Origin: Rhipidocladum racemiflorum
Lineage: Eukaryota; Streptophyta; Magnoliopsida; Poales; Poaceae
Direction: 5' to 3'
Assembly (NCBI GenBank): GCA_036346355.1
Contig: CM070572.1
Coordinates: 57,820,256-57,884,255 of the forward strand
DNA: 64,000 nt
Below the pieces are notes generated by a model. That model had not been told where the DNA came from, ran no database searches, and saw only the letters and a list, made by a program, of their open reading frames with translations. Position 1 is the stretch's first letter. Each line of letters opens with the position of its first letter. The position numbers and the translations under genes are program-made. Of the stretch, positions 59,437 through 64,000 are shown piece after piece.

Positions 59437-60176
59437 TCACTCATGGAGCCAACCCAGGTGTGGCTCTCTTGGGGCGTACACTGGCGAGTGCTCTTGCATT
59501 GGTGCGAACTGATCTCCGTGGCCTCTGACTACTATGGTCGAGGAACCGTGCTCCTTAGGCTCTGGCTTAGCCTCCGGCTCTAGCTCAGGTTATACCTCCT
59601 CGGGTTCCTCCTCGTCCAACTCCAGTTCAGCCTCCTGCTCCTTGATGTATAGGGCCTCCTCGAGCTCTCCAATCCTCTGCGCAACTAGAGCTTTGGTCTC
59701 CTGTAGCCTCAACTCTGTGGCCCCCAAGGCACTGTATGCCTCCTGCAGCTCTTGGACCGTGCGATCCATCACCTCCTCCTGTGCGGCTGCAAACCTGGCA
59801 AGGTGCACGATGACAACATCTCTCTCCAAGTCGACCGGGGCACTAGTGGCACCTCCGTCCTAGGGATGAAGCCAGAACACTATCTCTCTTAGTTCTTCCG
59901 CGTAGTCGTGGCCTATCCTCTGCAGTGCAAGGCGAGCGGACTCCTGGATACTGGCCTCGAAGGTAGCTCTCCTCACAGTTATGTTGGTTGTACGGCTAGC
60001 CCTCGTGTTCTCCTAGGCGTAGATGGTGACCTTGGTAACCATGCCCCGAGCTCTTTCGTTGACTATCCAAGTGTTGGCACTGTAGATCGGCCTGTCAAAT
60101 CCTCCCAACACCTGGAGCATCCTCCACAACTCAGCAGCATAGACTCCCTCTCGCTCTCCATAGGTATGCGTCCTCT
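59437..60176 (-). pseudogene. Coiled-coil protein gene of PMD-type transposons, with stops
   Basis: The minus strand reads YGEREGVYAAELWRMLQVLG, SANTWIVNERARGMVTKVTI, then a TAG before ENTRASRTTNITVRRATFEA, and ALQRIGHDYAEELREIVFW. A second TAG follows. Then comes a glutamate-rich helical segment (59829-59590: ERDVVIVHLARFAAAQEEVM, then LRLQETKALVAQRIGELEEA) that should form a coiled coil, an acidic tail and a TAA. Proteins of this type occur beside plant mobile domain genes in grasses; function is unknown. Only three stops and no shift were noticed, so decay is moderate. Confidence 0.55.
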
Positions 60177-60352
60177 TCATCTGGCAAAATAGCTCTCATT
60201 AGACCACAGTTTTAAAAATAATTCAAAGATAATAACAAAAAATTTAGCAAAGGTATGAAGTAAGAAAGAGGCGATAAGTGGAGATTTCATTAATATTATT
60301 GCGCGGCATTGGATTCGCTATGCGATTTGATAGCACATGCAGTGTTTAGTAA

Positions 60353-60484
60353 AGTAGACAACACATATAGATCTGAATAGATTAGACAACACGGGCAGCG
60401 TTACAAAATGTTGACAACACATTCTGCAATATGGAAAATGGATAGCACGTAAGTGATTTTACATCACTAGTAGGTACAATTAGT
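60353..60484. repeat. Dispersed direct repeat, copy 2 (partner at 59096-59234)
   Basis: Second copy of the repeat described at 59096. It immediately follows the 3' end of the PMD gene on the minus strand. Confidence 0.85.
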
Positions 60485-60489
60485 GGCCC

Positions 60490-63000
60490 CGCTAGTGCCG
60501 TCCACCTTGTCTTCTCATGAAGTCCTCTGAGTGTAGGCATCTGGGGGTTGTGTGGCCCTTCATCCTGCGTCCTGCGATGGCCCATGCCTACTCGTACCTA
60601 GCGGGATGTCCAAATCTTCCTCTTCGGGTGGTACATCCAATGGAAAGGTGTATTGTTCTCCACTATGGTGGATACGGTTGTACCATGCACTTGGATCGTC
60701 CGTATGTAGGGGAGCTGTGTGCAGTATGTTAGCCACGGATTGCGAGGGGCCCGCCTGCCTGCCTAGTAGAGCAGTAAAGGTAGGTGCCGACATGAAGTCA
60801 AAGTCGAAAGACTCGGGTTCACTCCACTGCTATGTACGACTGTCGTTCGTCCCGTAGGAGTGTGCGAAATGTGGCACTTCCGGTGGAAGCGGTGGAGCGA
60901 ACGTACCAGGTTTGTCATCCTATTATGGCCATGCTTCACTTGTACGAGGTCTGTCATCCCATTGTGGCCACGCTTCAATTGGGACTTCAACATGGGGGAA
61001 TGAATGATGGTGCGATGACTGGCTTCTTGCATGGGACGTGGACGCAGGTCTTAGGGCATCTTGTTGTTCGGCACTAGAGGGACGGACACTGACAGACCAC
61101 CTGGCGTGTGAGGTATGAGCTAGGTCCATGCTAGGTGAGTCGTAGTTGCGTGGGGGACGTTGTGCAGAGCCTCCAAGACCACGGATTGTCAAGAATAATC
61201 TGGACCCTTAGACGTGATGTACCGTCTCATCTGATTGGTTATCGACATCGAGGTAGAGGTCCCCGGAGGTTGGGCCACCATTTGATCTGCCTGGGTAAAT
61301 AGGTCCAATGACTCTTGGGTCTGCATTGCAGTATGTCTGTATTAGGAATTGGGATACAAAATTTACAATAAATATTAGTAGTATGATGGGAATACCAAAA
61401 TATGGAGATGACGCGATCGATCCTTTGGGTACGTCATGGCGTGTGGTTCAACCTCCTAGCTTAATAACATGGCACGCATGCGAGCACGGTACCATGTAAG
61501 GTATTCATCGTACTCGAAGGGGTCGTATGGGCCAACGGGAATGATAACCTCCTGCAATGCTGACTTGACCCATCGCATGATGTGCGTATCATTCACGAGG
61601 GTCCAGTTGATAGCTCCCTTAATGCCTTTAGCGCTTCTCTGTTATGGTTAAGACATTAGAATGGAAAATTTTGAACAAAGATGACAAGATTGAAAACAAT
61701 GAAATACATACCCGTGCGACCTCCTAGCATCTCACGGTGGTGGAACTGGGATTAGATGTCACCACCTGAACTATTGTTGCATACGTTCGGGTGAATAGAC
61801 CTCGACCGCATTCATGAACACGACGAAGCATGTAGTCATCCATAATGGCATGTCCACCAAGAAACAAGAAGAGATGCGTCTGTTCATCGCAATTTCTGCC
61901 GCTCGTTGCATAGTCCATAAATCCCATGTCTCATGGTCAGCGGTTAGTAGGTCCATATCAGTGATAACACGTTTGTAGCTCGCGTGGTCACCTAGCAACG
62001 ACCATCTAAGATGTGCGTGCATCCAACGATGCCCCATTGTAGGGCGAGTGGCCTTTGGCATGTCATCATCGATGACGATAAGGTAGTACCTTCTAGTGAC
62101 TATGGGCCGAGATATTGAAAGGTACTCCCAACTTCACATCTACAGGAGTTATACACATCCAGTAGGGACCGCACAACCCACGATATATGTTAGCAAGGAC
62201 CGCAGATGCCTAGCTGTATGCCATGATCACCTCAGGGTTTTGCGACCAACTCACGAGCTATCCAAATTATGTGCGGGAAGATGATGTCGCTGGTCGTGGT
62301 CGTGAACATCACACCACCTAGCAAGTAACATAGGTAAACTTTGTAATGCTGCTGTACGATAGCTCCGTTTGCATGCTCTGGGCATGGTTGGTACTCTTCC
62401 AATGTTTGTAGCCAAGTCATCGGCACTCTAGTATCCTTCTATGTGTAGGGCACCCCAAACTTGTAGGTACTCCAGGTTAAGCAAATACATCGTATTGTTA
62501 TCAGTTTGAACATCACATAAGAAATACACGAATTACCTGGCCGTCATGTACTGCTACCACTAGCCTCTTCTGGGCCGGGTTAGAACCACAGGTTGTCCCC
62601 TAATGGGTAGACCAGTGAGCATGGCTATGTCCTTTAAAGTGATGGATATCTCACCTAATGGGAAGTGAAAGGTGTGCATCTTCGGTCTCCATCGATCGAC
62701 CAGACTAGTAAGAAGTGCACGATCGAGGGCCGGCATCGGTGTGGTCATGCCTTCTTCCATCATAGCCCCGTCCATGAGAAGCGCGAACGGTTGTAGACCG
62801 CACTGACGAGTGGAATATGGAAACGGAAGTCCAACCTTTTTATTTTGTGCAACGACCTGCAACACAGAGGGGGCAACTGAAACGTGAACCAAATTGTGGT
62901 TAGTGGCATCGCAAATATTTCATGACATGTAATATACAATTTGTCATACACCAGTTCCTGAATAAATTGCCCTCTTACGGTGTTTTGCATCAACCGACTC
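60490..63000 (-). pseudogene. Plant mobile domain (PMD) gene, broken
   Basis: The core reads TRQCGLQPFALLMDGAMMEE, ALLTSLVDRWRPKMHTFHFP and GEISITLKDIAMLTGLPIRG at 62830-62590. This is the signature of the plant mobile domain found in Mutator and Ty3 elements and in the MAIN/MAIL proteins. Later blocks follow after frame changes: the YLCYLLGGVMF region near 62330, then the region 62061-61771 with YKRVITDMDLLTADHETWD and CFVVFMNAVEVYSPERMQQ. The tail (61190-60500) is rich in Pro, Ser, His and Gln. In-frame stops (near 62570, 62270 and 62200) and shifts prevent expression of a full protein. Confidence 0.65.
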
Positions 63001-63279
63001 ACAGAGTAGCTCTGGAAGTACAATGCTCATCATTGCCTGTAATGTCAACGCGCAGTACAAGGAATACATGCCAAGTTGATTATCTCAATGTATGTACTAA
63101 GGGGCATAACGAGCAAGACATGACAAGTGCATTTCATACATCAAAATTACATGCGTGCTGGCTATAATATGAAAGTACACACTACTAAGTACACAATATG
63201 AAAGTACGCACTACTAATTATTGGGTTGATTGGGGCACCTTCTACGGTCATGTCCAGGTTGTTTGCATAATTTGCAATT

Positions 63280-64000
63280 TCACAAACCATCTACCGCATC
63301 AGCTGCATCCATGTCACCTTGCAATCTGGTGCCCCTTGGCTTTCCATGCTGTGTGCGTCTGCTCATGGGGTATGGTTTCCAGGTGGGGCCTTCCAGCAGC
63401 TTGTAGTTCACTCTAATTGTGAATGAACTCATCTTTGGATGCCAAGTGTTCTTCAAAGCATGCACGATGTAGTATGATGAGATGAACTGTGATGCATCGT
63501 TCCCACCCATGTCGCAACATGCGGCCAAGACATGGGAGCACGGGATGCTGTAGCTTCGGCTTGTTACATGTGCACATAACCTTCTCCGCCCCAGCTAGCA
63601 TTGTTGCACAGTGTCTCCTGCGAGATACCTAGATGGATATTTGCACTTGCACATGACCTTGAATTTATTTGTGCCTAAGTCATAAATCCTTGTACGATGG
63701 AAGTGCGCCTTCTTCCTTCTCGATTCAAGAATCTTCTCCACTCTTGGTACGTACATAGTGGCACATGCCTCGGCCATGTTCCCATGATCATGGAAGTAAT
63801 TAGCCGCCGAGTAGAAGGTGAGCTCAATGATTGAACACAACGGAAGGGCGCAGACACCCTTCAGTACGTTATTGAAAACTTCCTCTATGTTCATGGTCAT
63901 GATGTTGTACCTACAATGATTTATGTTAGCTTGAATGGGAATTAACACAAACACTGCGATATTTACCATGAACTAATGTTTCGTCTATACCTCACTTTGT
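63280..64000 (-). pseudogene. Mutator-like transposase C terminus (SWIM zinc finger), partial
   Basis: The minus strand reads YNIMTMNIEEVFNNVLKGVC, ALPLCSIIELTFYSAANYF, then the SWIM-type zinc finger: CTCNKPKLQHPV in one frame and SIPCSHVLAACCDMGG in the next. After that come YYIVHALKNTWHPK and a basic end GKPRGTRLQGDMDAADA. This order is the standard C terminus of plant MULE transposases. The frame is broken inside the finger (a stop after VQQC near 63597 and a shift near 63550). The catalytic DDE part lies beyond the window edge. Confidence 0.75.

Larger units (their letters stand above)
47400..64000 (-). mobile_element. PMD-type Mutator-like locus, decayed and nested
   Basis: From right to left on the minus strand there is a MULE transposase tail, a plant-mobile-domain gene, a coiled-coil gene and a GRF-type zinc-finger gene. 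A plus-strand GRF-type gene lies between them. ATACCCGG palindrome arrays at the left edge (47440-47640) recur in part near 58905. Grass Mutator-like elements are known to carry such gene sets. The right end is outside the window and no terminal repeat pair could be matched, so one element or several fused ones are both possible. The two solo LTRs inside are later insertions. Confidence 0.5.

Noticed and set aside
1..64000. CRISPR arrays, operons, rRNA genes or intact tRNA genes
   Set aside because: None found; tandem repeats seen lack regular spacers and the gene structures are eukaryotic.

Overview
The window looks like nuclear DNA of a grass (Poaceae). Genes carry many introns with GT-AG borders, first exons are very GC-rich, and the transposon mix is typical of grasses: Tourist-like MITEs, Helitrons ending in CTAG, hAT elements with 8-bp target duplications, long-LTR Ty3 elements starting TGTAACACCCC, and Mutator-like elements carrying plant mobile domain (PMD) genes. 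I cannot name the species. There is no prokaryotic gene layout. Two host genes are well supported; almost everything else is transposon-derived.

Layout. (1) 1-523: tail of an upstream gene, with one likely terminal exon. (2) 524-5239: a proposed minus-strand Helitron carrying broken pieces of two unrelated host genes, a VAL-type B3 repressor and a phospholipase A I-like first exon. (3) 5398-19035, plus: a 13-exon gene (893 codons) for a RIX1/PELP1-like ribosome-biogenesis protein. Its largest intron holds a 4.1-kb hAT transposon (12937-17048). (4) 19649-24161, minus: a two-exon gene for the splicing DEAH helicase PRP22 (1212 residues), convergent with the previous gene. (5) 24.5-47.4 kb: transposon-rich DNA. 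It contains a truncated Ty1/copia element, a truncated Ty3-type LTR with a MITE inside, relatives of the intronic hAT, many MITEs, a tRNA-like relic, tandem duplications and a dense cluster of five small elements at 44.4-46.6 kb. (6) 47.4-64.0 kb: remains of a large PMD-type Mutator-like locus. It has a minus-strand MULE transposase tail, a PMD gene, a coiled-coil gene and a GRF-type zinc-finger gene, plus a plus-strand GRF-type gene that has been split by two solo LTRs.

How the parts relate. The two host genes both serve core RNA metabolism: 60S subunit maturation and release of spliced mRNA. Both have AAACCCTA-like (telo-box-like) motifs near their starts, which is common in plant translation and ribosome genes. 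The promoter of the RIX1-like gene now begins right at the Helitron edge. The clearest history is at 51.9-58.7 kb: removing two solo LTRs, each bounded by an exact 5-bp duplication, restores a TATA box, 5' leader and zinc-finger reading frame. All family names come from recognition by eye; no database search was run.
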